Assembly: GCA_002049455.2 (NCBI GenBank)
Contig: KV918845.1
Location: 186,001-250,000, forward strand
DNA from: Porphyra umbilicalis
Lineage: Eukaryota > Rhodophyta > Bangiophyceae > Bangiales > Bangiaceae
Direction of reading: 5' to 3'
Length of the DNA: 64,000 bases
Shown: positions 8,545-21,867 of the stretch, in pieces
How positions within the stretch are numbered: position 1 is the first letter of the stretch
Layout of the letters: each line of letters starts with the position of its first letter
Position numbers and translations under genes: made by a program
Notes under the pieces: generated by a model
Told to the model about the DNA's origin: nothing
The model's input: the letters and a program-made list of their open reading frames with translations, nothing else
The model's database searches: none

Positions 8545-11500
8545 TCGTTATCGGCTCGAATGATTGGCTCACATCGCCCGAGATGATAACTTATCGATAC
8601 CGGCTGAGCCAATGTCATCGCTCTGATTTAAAATCGATTGGTTCTGGGTCACACACGTTGCCAGTGCAGACCCACCCTGTCGAATCATTCAGGTACCAAC
8701 TGGCCTATTGCACGCCTCCACGGGAAGGTATGGAATAACAACTCTTTCTCTGATGCGAATTCTCTGCACTAAGTCGATCGCACTCCACGGCACCGCCGGC
8801 CCCCCCCGTTTAAAGAAGACGCGAAGCGCAATGAGCACCTCGGAGCATGCAACCCCAAAATGCCGAGGCAAGGCAAGTGTCATAGAGAAGCACAAACCAC
8901 CAGACACGCCGGGACTGCCGACGCCCGACCGCCCGCCGCCCGACGCGACTCGTGCCGTGCCCCGCGCCGCCGCCGTCGCCGCGCTGCGGTGCCGGCGGCC
9001 GCCACACCTTCTGACGCCACCCCCCCCCGTGGCGCGGCCGTGGCCGCCCAGCGACGCCGGGGGGAGACACGTTGTGCGCTGCGTCGGCGGCGGCGTCAGC
9101 GGCGACACCCCCGGCCGCACGGTCGCGGGCCAGTGACCACCAACAGGCGGCCGCGGCAGCGGCGGCACCAGCCCCGGACGGCAGGTTTCCCACGTCTTCA
9201 CCCGCATGTCCGTGCCATCCGACGCGCCGCCGCCACGGGCAAAAGCGCCGCTGTCGCCACGAATACACACGGGCGGGCGCCCCCGCCCCCCCCCCCGCCC
9301 TCCCCTCGCGCCCGTCGCAGTCGTGAGCGACAACGGCGGGTGTGGCCGACAGCGGCCGCGTCGCCCCCGTCCCCCCGGACTCGCAGTGATCGCAACGACG
9401 GCCACAGCCCGCTGTGGTGCGCGCGTCCGTGCCGAGCGCGCGCCCGCCACCAGTGGCCACACTCCCGCACGGCGCGGAGGCACGGTCAGTGCAGCCTCAT
9501 GGCGGCGCGACGCGGCCGTGGCCGGCCGCCACGCCCCGCCTTGCGCACCCTGTCTGTGTGTCACCCGACGCCAACTCGCGCGTACGGCGGCGGCCGCGGC
9601 GGCCATCTCCCTGACCGTGACTCCACCGTCCCCATTACATTTTTTGCTCGTCAGCCCCCGGTGACTAAAGTCTGTCTCACTCTATTAGTCCTCTGAGTAC
9701 CGCACTTTTTTTGGAGAGACCAGAACTCCGCCGCTACGACCGCAAAAGACAAGCAGTCTTCACACAAGGGATAGAGACCCCCCGAACCTTTTTGCTGCAA
9801 GAAATGGTACACATTCTTCTGTAGGAAGCCCTTCAACGGCACACCTATGTCGAAAATATACGGCTTCGACGCATCGTTTTCAGGCCTTCCGGCACACTGG
9901 GCGAGCCGCACGAGGTCACAGCACCGTTTCTCGCATTTGTCCCATGTTCATATACCTCGAGCATCCGAGTGCACTATTCTGCGCAGCGCTCCAATCCCAC
10001 TGGTCGAAGGTAGACGTCCGTAAAGAGTATGTCGAGAAGAAGCGTAAGCGTTTTGTTGTAGCAATCCCCTGACATTGGGAGGCTACTTAAAAGTTCGCTG
10101 ATCCAGAAGTGCGATCTATTGCGCGACTTTTGAGATTCGATATCACGAGATCCGGCAGTCCATCGAGTCGCGCGCTTCGTCAGTAGCCAATGAGCGCCTG
10201 TGCATGGGCACTGCAAAATTAAATCCAGGATTGCCCTCGAAAGCCTCTTTGAGTGGCTCAAGCGCCATCGCACACCTACCCCCCCACCATTTCCCCGCCG
10301 TCGCTGTCGTGCCTCCCGCGGTCGTCGTCGTGGGGCAGCGTGTGTGTGCCACTGCACCGGTGGCCGAAGCGGACTATTCCCTCCAGAAAAGCAACGGCGC
10401 CGCCGGGGAGCGCTATGCGGGGGGGGGGCGGGGGGAGGGTGGGGGGGGGGGTTATGGGAACAGCTGCTCCGCACAACTGCAGTTGCTTTGCGTCGCCGGT
10501 GACGAGCGTCGCGCCGGCGGCGACGAGCGCCGCACTACATTTCAGCGCGGCGGCTGACGTCGCCGGCGACGGGCGTGCTCCAACCGCCGACGTGGTTGCG
10601 TGCGCCGCACCCGCCGTGGCAAGCGGCGTCAGCGCTACGGCTGCACCCGCCGGTGCCGGCGGCGGCACTGCGATCGCAACCGTATCCGCCACCGCGCCTA
10701 CATCCACCGCCCCGTTGTCGACTCCACAGCCCGCACGGGCCAACTGCGCCGGCCCATCACCAGAAGGGCCCGAGCGTGGGCGGGTGGGGGGGGGGGGGGG
10801 CAGGGGACGGAGGCGGCACTGCGCTCAGACGGCGCGCGTGCCGGTGCGGTGGCAGCCGGCGCCGACAGCATTAGTCGGAGGCCGCTGCCAGTAAGTTGAT
10901 ATGGCTGACGCTTCTCAGATACTTGTTCACCGTGAATTCTCTTCCGTTGGTCAGCTGTCACCGTCCTTTCTCCTTATCCGTGCGGCATCACGAGATCTCG
11001 CTCACGAGGCTGAAAACGTAGCCTCCCTGTCCTTGCGTTCCTCCCGATTTGGTCAGTCATAAATCGGGTGCTGTCGAGAATCGGGCGGATCGTATGCCCC
11101 TGATCGATACGAATGCGGAAGTGGGCATCAACGGGTAGGATGTGCTGCGCTTCGTGCTCCTTTTTTTCTTCTGAGGACCCGAGGGCCACCCTCTGATACG
11201 TCTACAAAGTTTGGGGTCGATTGATGTACATGCGCCGAAACCAGAGCCGTTTTTCCATAGGACTAATAAGATGAGATAGACTTTAGTCCACATCTGGCGA
11301 TCAACCCATCTCTACGACTCCCCCTCTTTCACCGTAGGCGGTGCCCCACGAGGCCCCCTGCACAGCTCCAGTCAGTACTCCGATGCGGCGCTTTCCCACG
11401 CATCGCCGCCGCAGCACACAAGGCGTTCCACGACTACCGCCGAGTGGTCGCGTCCGTACGGCGCGCGACGGACACCGCCGGTCCGTTCGCTTCGAAGCAA

Positions 11501-11661
11501 ACGAGCAAGTCTGACCTTCTGAGATCTCTACAGGAAAATTGAAATGAGTTCATGAACACGTGTCAATTCCACAAGTACACTAAAATCGAGCGAAAATCAA
11601 ACTGAAGCCTGCCCTAGGTAATCAAAGAAAAAAAATCGCCCCACAGCATGGGGACCTGGCC
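8516..11661 (+). repeat. Array unit 2 (3146 bases)
   Basis: Complete unit, close to the array consensus. It has a private A at about 9331 (GCGACAACGG for GCGACAGCGG). Confidence 0.95.
8563..8640 (+). promoter_or_regulatory. Promoter-like block near unit start: paired CCAAT boxes and TTTAAAA (representative copy)
   Basis: ATTGGCTCA (8563-8571) and its complement TGAGCCAAT (8605-8613) form a spaced palindrome, giving CCAAT boxes in both orientations. TTTAAAA follows at 8627-8633 and a further ATTGG at 8636-8640. The GC-rich ORF-bearing block lies about 100-200 bases downstream. It could be a plus-strand promoter of the unit or a protein-binding palindrome for replication or recombination. It recurs in every unit (unit 1 at about 5416-5493). 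Confidence 0.35.
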
Positions 11662-14600
11662 TTATCCGGCCACCTCCCCATGCCGTGGGGTCGTTATCGG
11701 CTCGAATGATTGGCTCACATCGCCCGAGATGATAACTTATCGATACCGGCTGAGCCAATGTCATCGCTCTGATTTAAAATCGATTGGTTCTGGGTCACAC
11801 ACGTTGCCAGTGCAGACCCACCCTGTCGAATCATTCAGGTACCAACTGGCCTATTGCACGCCTCCACGGGAAGGTATGGAATAACAACTCTTTCTCTGAT
11901 GCGAATTCTCTGCACTAAGTCGATCGCACTCCACGGCACCGCCGGCCCCCCCGTTTAAAGAAGACGCGAAGCGCAATGAGCACCTCGGAGCATGCAACCC
12001 CAAAATGCCGAGGCAAGGCAAGTGTCATAGAGAAGCACAAACCACCAGACACGCCGGGACTGCCGACGCCCGACCGCCCGCCGCCCGACGCGACTCGTGC
12101 CGTGCCCCGCGCCGCCGCCGTCGCCGCGCTGCGGTGCCGGCGGCCGCCACACCTTCTGACGCCACCCCCCCCGTGGCGCGGCCGTGGCCGCCCAGCGACG
12201 CCGGGGGGAGACACGTTGTGCGCTGCGTCGGCGGCGGCGTCAGCGGCGACACCCCCGGCCGCACGGTCGCGGGCCAGTGACCACCAACAGGCGGCCGCGG
12301 CAGCGGCGGCACCAGCCCCGGACGGCAGGTTTCCCACGTCTTCACCCGCATGTCCGTGCCATCCGACGCGCCGCCGCCACGGGCAAAAGCGCCGCTGTCG
12401 CCACGTATACACACGGGCGGGCGCCCCCGCCCCCCCCCCCGCCCTCCCCTCGCGCCCGTCGCAGTCGTGAGCGACAGCGGCGGGTGTGGCCGACAGCGGC
12501 CGCGTCGCCCCCGTCCCCCCGGACTCGCAGTGATCGCAACGACGGCCACAGCCCGCTGTGGTGCGCGCGTCCGTGCCGAGCGCGCGCCCGCCACCAGTGG
12601 CCACACTCCCGCACGGCGCGGAGGCACGGTCAGTGCAGCCTCATGGCGGCGCGACGCGGCCGTGGCCGGCCGCCACGCCCCGCCTTGCGCACCCTGTCTG
12701 TGTGTCACCCGACGCCAACTCGCGCGTACGGCGGCGGCCGCGGCGGCCATCTCCCTGACCGTGACTCCACCGTCCCCATTACATTTTTTGCTCGTCAGCC
12801 CCCGGTGACTAAAGTCTGTCTCACTCTATTAGTCCTCTGAGTACCGCACTTTTTTTGGAGAGACCAGAACTCCGCCGCTACGACCGCAAAAGACAAGCAG
12901 TCTTCACACAAGGGATAGAGACCCCCGAACCTTTTTGCTGCAAGAAATGGTACACATTCTTCTGTAGGAAGCCCTTCAACGGCACACCTATGTCGAAAAT
13001 ATACGGCTTCGACGCATCGTTTTCAGGCCTTCCGGCACACTGGGCGAGCCGCACGAGGTCACAGCACCGTTTCTCGCATTTGTCCCATGTTCATATACCT
13101 CGAGCATCCGAGTGCACTATTCTGCGCAGCGCTCCAATCCCACTGGTCGAAGGTAGACGTCCGTAAAGAGTATGTCGAGAAGAAGCGTAAGCGTTTTGTT
13201 GTAGCAATCCCCTGACATTGGGAGGCTACTTAAAAGTTCGCTGATCCAGAAGTGCGATCTATTGCGCGACTTTTGAGATTCGATATCACGAGATCCGGCA
13301 GTCCATCGAGTCGCGCGCTTCGTCAGTAGCCAATGAGCGCCTGTGCATGGGCACTGCAAAATTAAATCCAGGATTGCCCTCGAAAGCCTCTTTGAGTGGC
13401 TCAAGCGCCATCGCACACCTACCCCCCACCATTTCCCCGCCGTCGCTGTCGTGCCTCCCGCGGTCGTCGTCGTGGGGCAGCGTGTGTGTGCCACTGCACC
13501 GGTGGCCGAAGCGGACTATTCCCTCCAGAAAAGCAACGGCGCCGCCGGGGAGCGCTATGCGGGGGGGGGCGGGGGGAGGGTGGGGGGGGGGTTATGGGAA
13601 CAGCTGCTCCGCACAACTGCAGTTGCTTTGCGTCGCCGGTGACGAGCGTCGCGCCGGCGGCGACGAGCGCCGCACTACATTTCAGCGCGGCGGCTGACGT
13701 CGCCGGCGACGGGCGTGCTCCAACCGCCGACGTGGTTGCGTGCGCCGCACCCGCCGTGGCAAGCGGCGTCAGCGCTACGGCTGCACCCGCCGGTGCCGGC
13801 GGCGGCACTGCGATCGCAACCGTATCCGCCACCGCGCCTACATCCACCGCCCCGTTGTCGACTCCACAGCCCGCACGGGCCAACTGCGCCGGCCCATCAC
13901 CAGAAGGGCCCGAGCGTGGGCGGGTGGGGGGGGGGGGGGGCAGGGGACGGAGGCGGCACTGCGCTCAGACGGCGCGCGTGCCGGTGCGGTGGCAGCCGGC
14001 GCCGACAGCATTAGTCGGAGGCCGCTGCCAGTAAGTTGATATGGCTGACGCTTCTCAGATACTTGTTCACCGTGAATTCTCTTCCGTTGGTCAGCTGTCA
14101 CCGTCCTTTCTCCTTATCCGTGCGGCATCACGAGATCTCGCTCACGAGGCTGAAAACGTAGCCTCCCTGTCCTTGCGTTCCTCCCGATTTGGTCAGTCAT
14201 AAATCGGGTGCTGTCGAGAATCGGGCGGATCGTATGCCCCTGATCGATACGAATGCGGAAGTGGGCATCAACGGTAGGATGTGCTGCGCTTTGTGCTCCT
14301 TTTTTTCCTCTGAGGACCCGAGGGCCACCCTCTGATACGTCTACAAAGTTTGGGGTCGATTGATGTACATGCGCCGAAACCAGAGCCGTTTTTCCATAGG
14401 ACTAATAAGATGAGATAGACTTTAGTCCACATCTGGCGATCAACCCATCTCTACGACTCCCCCTCTTTCACCGTAGGCGGTGCCCCACGAGGCCCCCTGC
14501 ACAGCTCCAGTCAGTACTCCGATGCGGCGCTTTCCCACGCATCGCCGCCGCAGCACACAAGGCGTTCCACGACTACCGCCGAGTGGTCGCGTCCGTACGG

Positions 14601-14800
14601 CGCGCGACGGACACCGCCGGTCCGTTCGCTTCGAAGCAAACGAGCAAGTCTGACCTTCTGAGATCTCTACAGGAAAATTGAAATGAGTTCATGAACACGT
14701 GTCAATTCCACAAGTACACTAAAATCGAGCGAAAATCAAACTGAAGCCTGCCCTAGGTAATCAAAGAAAAAAAATCGCCCCACAGCATGGGGACCTGGCC
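11662..14800 (+). repeat. Array unit 3 (3139 bases)
   Basis: Complete unit a few bases short, mostly at homopolymers. It carries CACGTATACAC for CACGAATACAC at about 12404. Near 14290 it has GCTTTGTG and CCTCTGAG; unit 7 shares both, and unit 4 shares CCTCTGAG. Confidence 0.95.
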
Positions 14801-17800
14801 TTATCCGGCCACCTCCCCATGCCGTGGGGTCGTTATCGGCTCGAATGATTGGCTCACATCGCCCGAGATGATAACTTATCGATACCGGCTGAGCCAATGT
14901 CATCGCTCTGATTTAAAATCGATTGGTTCTGGGTCACACACGTTGCCAGTGCAGACCCACCCTGTCGAATCATTCAGGTACCAACTGGCCTATTGCACGC
15001 CTCCACGGGAAGGTATGGAATAACAACTCTTTCTCTGATGCGAATTCTCTGCACTAAGTCGATCGCACTCCACGGCACCGCCGGCCCCCCCGTTTAAAGA
15101 AGACGCGAAGCGCAATGAGCACCTCGGAGCATGCAACCCCAAAATGCCGAGGCAAGGCAAGTGTCATAGAGAAGCACAAACCACCAGACACGCCGGGACT
15201 GCCGACGCCCGACCGCCGCCGCCCGACGCGACTCGTGCCGTGCCCCGCGCCGCCGCCGTCGCCGCGCTGCGGTGCCGGCGGCCGCCACACCTTCTGACGC
15301 CACCCCCCCCGTGGCGCGGCCGTGGCCGCCCAGCGACGCCGGGGGAGACACGTTGTGCGCTGCGTCGGCGGCGGCGTCAGCGGCGACACCCCGGCCGCAC
15401 GGTCGCGGGCCAGTGACCACCAACAGGCGGCCGCGGCAGCGGCGGCACCAGCCCCGGACGGCAGGTTTCCCACGTCTTCACCGCATGTCCGTGCCATCCG
15501 ACGCGCCGCCGCCACGGGCAAAAGCGCCGCTGTCGCCACGAATACACACGGGCGGGCGCCCCCGCCCCCCCCCCGCCCTCCCCTCGCGCCCGTCGCAGTC
15601 GTGAGCGACAGCGGCGGTGTGGCCGACAGCGGCCGCGTCGCCCCCGTCCCCCCGGACTCGCAGTGATCGCAACGACGGCCACAGCCCGCTGTGGTGCGCG
15701 CGTCCGTGCCGAGCGCGCGCCCGCCACCAGTGGCCACACTCCCGCACGGCGCGGAGGCACGGTCAGTGCAGCCTCATGGCGGCGCGACGCGGCCGTGGCC
15801 GGCCGCCACGCCCCGCCTTGCGCACCCTGTCTGTGTGTCACCCGACGCCAACTCGCGCGTACGGCGGCGGCCGCGGCGGCCATCTCCCTGACCGTGACTC
15901 CACCGTCCCCATTACATTTTTTGCTCGTCAGCCCCCGGTGACTAAAGTCTGTCTCACTCTATTAGTCCTCTGAGTACCGCACTTTTTTGGAGAGACCAGA
16001 ACTCCGCCGCTACGACCGCAAAAGACAAGCAGTCTTCACACAAGGGATAGAGACCCCCCGAACCTTTTTGCTGCAAGAAATGGTACACATTCTTCTGTAG
16101 GAAGCCCTTCAACGGCACACCTATGTCGAAAATATACGGCTTCGACGCATCGTTTTCAGGCCTTCCGGCACACTGGGCGAGCCGCACGAGGTCACAGCAC
16201 CGTTTCTCGCATTTGTCCCATGTTCATATACCTCGAGCATCCGAGTGCACTATTCTGCGCAGCGCTCCAATCCCACTGGTCGAAGGTAGACGTCCGTAAA
16301 GAGTATGTCGAGAAGAAGCGTAAGCGTTTTGTTGTAGCAATCCCCTGACATTGGGAGGCTACTTAAAAGTTCGCTGATCCAGAAGTGCGATCTATTGCGC
16401 GACTTTTGAGATTCGATATCACGAGATCCGGAAGTCCATCGAGTCGCGCGCTTCGTCAGTAGCCAATGAGCGCCTGTGCATGGGCACTGCAAATTAAATC
16501 CAGGATTGCCCTCGAAAGCCTCTTTGAGTGGCTCAAGCGCCCATCGCACACCTACCCCCACCATTCCCCGCCGTCGCTGTCGTGCCTCCCGCGGTCGTCG
16601 TCGTGGGGCAGCGTGTGTGGCCACTGCACCGTGGCCGAAGCGGACTATTCCCTCCAGAAAAGCAACGGCGCGCCGGGGAGCGCTATGCGGGGGGGGGCGG
16701 GGGAGGGTGGGGGGGGGGTTATGGAACAGCTGCTCCGCACAACTGCAGTTGCTTTGCGTCGCCGGTGACGAGCGTCGGCCGGCGGCGACGAGCGCCGCAC
16801 TACATTTCAGCGCGGCGGCTGACGTCGCCGGCGACGGGCGTGCTCCAACCGCCGACGTGGTTGCGTGCGCCGCACCGCCGTGGCAAGCGGCGTCAGCGCT
16901 ACGGCTGCACCCGCCGGTGCCGGCGGCGGCACTGCGATCGCAACCGTATCCGCCACCGCGCCTACATCCACCGCCCCGTTGTCGACTCCACAGCCCGCAC
17001 GGGCCAACTGCGCCGGCCCATCACCAGAAGGGCCCGAGCGTGGGCGGGTGGGGGGGGGGGGGCAGGGGACGGAGCGGCACTGCGCTCAGACGGCGCGCGT
17101 GCCGGTGCGGTGGCAGCCGGCGCCGACAGCATTAGTCGGAGGCCGCTGCCAGTAAGTTGATATGGCTGACGCTTCTCATACTTGTTCACCGTGAATTCTC
17201 TTCCGTTGGTCAGCTGTCACCGTCCTTTTCCTTATCCGTGCGCATCACGAGATCTCGCTCACGAGGCTGAAAACGTAGCCTCCCTGTCCTTGCGTTCCTC
17301 CCGATTTGGTCAGTCATAAATCGGGTGCTGTCGAGAATCGGGCGGATCGTATGCCCCTGATCGATACGAATGCGGAAGTGGGCATCAACGGGTAGGATGT
17401 GCTGCGCTTGTGCTCCTTTTTTTCCTCTGAGGACCCGAGGGCCACCTCTGATACGTCTACAAAGTTTGGGGTCGATTGATGTACATGCGCCGAAACCAGA
17501 GCCGTTTTTCCATAGACTAATAAGATGAGATAGACTTTAGTCCACATCTGCGATCAACCATCTCTACGACTCCCCCTCTTTCACCGTAGGCGGTGCCCAC
17601 GAGGCCCCCTGCACAGCTCCAGTCAGTACTCCGATGCGGCGCTTTCCCACGCATCGCCGCCGCAGCACACAAGGCTTCCACGACTACCGCCGAGTGGTCG
17701 CGTCCGTACGGCGCGCGACGGACACCGCCGGTCCGTTCGCTTCGAAGCAAACGAGCAAGTCTGACCTTCTGAGATCTCTACAGGAAATTGAAATGAGTTC

Positions 17801-17910
17801 ATGAACACGTGTCAATTCCACAAGTACACTAAAATCGAGCGAAAATCAAACTGAAGCCTGCCCTAGGTAATCAAAGAAAAAAAATCGCCCCACAGCATGG
17901 GGACCTGGCC
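14801..17910 (+). repeat. Array unit 4 (3110 bases), indel-rich
   Basis: About 35 bases shorter than its neighbours, the loss spread over many single-base deletions outside as well as inside homopolymers. This looks like poorly corrected sequence. It shares GGAAGTCC (about 16430) and CCTCTGAG with unit 7. Confidence 0.9.
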
Positions 17911-20291
17911 TTATCCGGCCACTCCCCATGCCGTGGGGTCGTTATCGGCTCGAATGATTGGCTCACATCGCCCGAGATGATAACTTATCGATACCGGCTG
18001 AGCCAATGTCATCGCTCTGATTTAAAATCGATTGGTTCTGGGTCACACACGTTGCCAGTGCAGACCCACCCTGTCGAATCATTCAGGTACCAATGGCCTA
18101 TTGCACGCCTCCACGGGAAGGTATGGAATAACAACTCTTTCTCTGATGCGAATTCTCTGCACTAAGTCGATCGCACTCCACGGCACCGCGGCCCCCCCCC
18201 GTTTAAAAGAGACGCGAAGCGCAATGAGCACCTCGGAGCATGCAACCCCAAAATGCCGAGGCAAGGCAAGTGTCATAGAGAAGCACAAACCACCAGACAC
18301 GCCGGGACTGCCGACGCCCGACCGCCCGCCGCCCGACGCGACTCGTGCCGTGCCCCCGCGCCGCCGCCGTCGCCGGCGCTGCGGTGCCGGCGGCCGCCAC
18401 ACCTTCTGACGCCACCCCCCCCCGTGGCGCGGCCGTGGCCGCCCAGCGACGCCGGGGGGAGACACGTTGTGCGCTGCGTCGGCGGCGGCGTCAGCGGCGA
18501 CACCCCCGGCCGCACGGTCGCGGGCCAGTGACCACCAACAGGCGGCCGCGGCAGCGGCGGCACCAGCCCGGACGGCAGGTTTCCCACGTCTTCACCGGCA
18601 TGTCCGTGCATCCGACGCGCGCCGCCACGGGCAAAAGCGCCGCTGTCGCCACGAATACACACGGGCGGGCGCCCCCGCCCCCCCCCGCCCTCCCCTCGCG
18701 CCCGTCGCAGTCGTGAGCGACAGCGCGGGTGTGGCCGACAGCGGCCGCGTCGCCCCCGTCCCCCGACTCGCAGTGATCGCAACGACGGCCACAGCCCGCT
18801 GTGGTGCGCGCGTCCGTGCCGAGCGCGCGCCCGCCACCAGTGGCCACACTCCCGCACGGCGCGGAGGCACGGTCAGTGCAGCCTCATGGCGGCGCGACGC
18901 GGCCGTGCCGGCCGCCACGCCCCGCCTTGCGCACCCTGTCTTGGTGTCACCCGACGCCAACTCGCGCGTACGGCGGCGGCCGCGGCGGCCATCTCCCTGA
19001 CCGTGACTCCACCGTCCCCATTACATTTTTTGCTCGTCGCCCCCGGTGAACTAAAGTCTGTCTCACTCTATTAGTCCTCTGAGTACCGCACTTTTTCTGG
19101 AGAGACCAGAACTCCGCCGCTACGACCGCAAAAGAAAGCCAGTCTTCACACAAGGGATAGAGACCCCCCGAACCTTTTTGCTGCAAGAAATGGTACACAT
19201 CTTCTGTAGGAAGCCCTTCAACGGCACACCTATGTCGAAAATATACGGCTTCGACGCATCGTTTTCAGGCCTTCCGGCACACTGGGCGAAGCCGCACGAG
19301 GTCACAAGCACCGTTTCTCGCATTTGTCCCATGTTCATTATACCTCGAGCATCCGAGTGCACTATTCTGCGCAGCGCTCCAATCCCACTGGTCGAAGGTA
19401 GACGTCCGTAAAGAGTATGTCGAGAAGAAGCGTAAGCGTTTTGTTGTAGCAATCCCCTGACATTGGGAGGCTACTTAAAAGTTCGCTGATCCAGAAGTGC
19501 GATCTATTGCGCGACTTTTGAGATTCGATATCACGAGATCCGGCAGTCCATCGAGTCGCGCGCTTCGTCAGTAGCCAATGAGCGCCTGTGCATGGGCACT
19601 GCAAAATTAAATCCAGGATTGCCCTCGAAAGCCTCTTTGAGTGGCTCAAGCGCCATCGCACACCTACCCCCCCACCATTTCCCCGCCGTCGCTGTCGTGC
19701 CTCCCGCGGTCGTCGTCGTGGGGCAGCGTGTGTGTGCCACTGCACCGGTGGCCGAAGCGGACTATTCCCTCCAGAAAAGCAACGGCGCCGCCGGGGAGCG
19801 CTATGCGGGGGGGGGGCGGGGGAGGGTGGGGGGGGGTTATGGGAACAGCTGCTCCGCACAACTGCAGTTGCTTTGCGTCGCCGGTGACGAGCGTCGCGCC
19901 GGCGGCGACGAGCGCCGCACTACATTTCAGCGCGGCGGCTGACGTCGCCGGCGACGGGCGTGCTCCAACCGCCGACGTGGTTGCGTGCGCCGCACCCGCC
20001 GTGGCAAGCGGCGTCAGCGCTACGGCTGCACCCGCCGGTGCCGGCGGCGGCACTGCGATCGCAACCGTATCCGCCACCGCGCCTACATCCACCGCCCCGT
20101 TGTCGACTCCACAGCCCGCACGGGCCAACTGCGCCGGCCCATCACCAGAAGGGCCCGAGCGTGGGCGGGTGGGGGGGGGGGGGGCAGGGGACGGAGGCGG
20201 CACTGCGCTCAGACGGCGCGCGTGCCGGTGCGGTGGCAGCCGGCGCCGACAGCATTAGTCGGAGGCCGCTGCCAGTAAGTTGATATGGCTG

Positions 20292-20292
20292 N
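20292..20292. other. Single N: assembly join inside the array
   Basis: The only ambiguous base in the window. Sequence before it (19467-20291) is repeated after it (20293-21114), so two contig ends sharing about 822 bases were abutted without merging. Confidence 0.95.
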
Positions 20293-21114
20293 GAGGCTAC
20301 TTAAAAGTTCGCTGATCCAGAAGTGCGATCTATTGCGCGACTTTTGAGATTCGATATCACGAGATCCGGCAGTCCATCGAGTCGCGCGCTTCGTCAGTAG
20401 CCAATGAGCGCCTGTGCATGGGCACTGCAAAATTAAATCCAGGATTGCCCTCGAAAGCCTCTTTGAGTGGCTCAAGCGCCATCGCACACCTACCCCCCAC
20501 CATTTCCCCGCCGTCGCTGTCGTGCCTCCCGCGGTCGTCGTCGTGGGGCAGCGTGTGTGTGCCACTGCACCGGTGGCCGAAGCGGACTATTCCCTCCAGA
20601 AAAGCAACGGCGCCGCCGGGGAGCGCTATGCGGGGGGGGGGCGGGGGGAGTGGGGGGGGGGTTATGGGAACAGCTGCTCCGCACAACTGCAGTTGCTTTG
20701 CGTCGCCGGTGACGAGCGTCGCGCCGGCGGCGACGAGCGCCGCACTACATTTCAGCGCGGCGGCTGACGTCGCCGGCGACGGCGTGCTCCAACCGCCGAC
20801 GTGGTTGCGTGCGCCGCACCCGCCGTGGCAAGCGGCGTCAGCGCTACGGCTGCACCCGCCGGTGCCGGCGGCGGCACTGCGATCGCAACCGTATCCGCCA
20901 CCGCGCCTACATCCACCGCCCCGTTGTCGACTCCACAGCCCGCACGGGCCAACTGCGCCGGCCCATCACCAGAAGGGCCCGAGCGTGGGCGGGTGGGGGG
21001 GGGGGGGCAGGGGACGGAGGCGGCACTGCGCTCAGACGGCGCGCGTGCCGGTGCGGTGGCAGCCGGCGCCGACAGCATTAGTCGGAGGCCGCTGCCAGTA
21101 AGTTGATATGGCTG
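20293..21114 (+). repeat. Duplicated contig overlap, copy after the join
   Basis: Same sequence as 19467-20291 with minor differences in G-run length and one missing G near 20782. It is best explained as an unmerged overlap or as an unsized gap between two different units. It should not be read as a biological unit variant. Confidence 0.85.
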
Positions 21115-21867
21115 ACGCTTCTCAGATACTTGTTCACCGTGAATTCTCTTCCGTTGGTCAGCTGTCACCGTCCTTTCTCCTTATCCGTGCGGCATCACGA
21201 GATCTCGCTCACGAGGCTGAAAACGTAGCCTCCCTGTCCTTGCGTTCCTCCCGATTTGGTCAGTCATAAATCGGGTGCTGTCGAGAATCGGGCGGATCGT
21301 ATGCCCCTGATCGATACGAATGCGGAAGTGGGCATCAACGGGTAGGATGTGCTGCGCTTCGTGCTCCTTTTTTTCTTCTGAGGACCCGAGGGCCACCCTC
21401 TGATACGTCTACAAAGTTTGGGGTCGATTGATGTACATGCGCCGAAACCAGAGCCGTTTTTCCATAGGACTAATAAGATGAGATAGACTTTAGTCCACAT
21501 CTGGCGATCAACCCATCTCTACGACTCCCCCTCTTTCACCGTAGGCGGTGCCCCACGAGGCCCCCTGCACAGCTCCAGTCAGTACTCCGATGCGGCGCTT
21601 TCCCACGCATCGCCGCCGCAGCACACAAGGCGTTCCACGACTACCGCCGAGTGGTCGCGTCCGTACGGCGCGCGACGGACACCGCCGGTCCGTTCGCTTC
21701 GAAGCAAACGAGCAAGTCTGACCTTCTGAGATCTCTACAGGAAAATTGAAATGAGTTCATGAACACGTGTCATTCCACAAGTACACTAAAATCGAGCGAA
21801 AATCAAACTGAAGCCTGCCCTAGGTAATCAAAGAAAAAAAATCGCCCCACAGCATGGGGACCTGGCC

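Larger units (their letters stand above)
17911..21867 (+). repeat. Array unit 5 (3957 bases), contains the contig join
   Basis: Over-long because about 822 bases are present twice, before and after the N at 20292. Its first 1.4 kb carries many single-base indels. Removing one duplicate leaves about 3.13 kb, a normal unit. Confidence 0.9.

Noticed and set aside
17911-21867. A genuinely longer 3.96 kb unit variant
   Set aside because: The extra length is exactly a repeat of neighbouring sequence meeting at an N, which is best explained as an assembly join.
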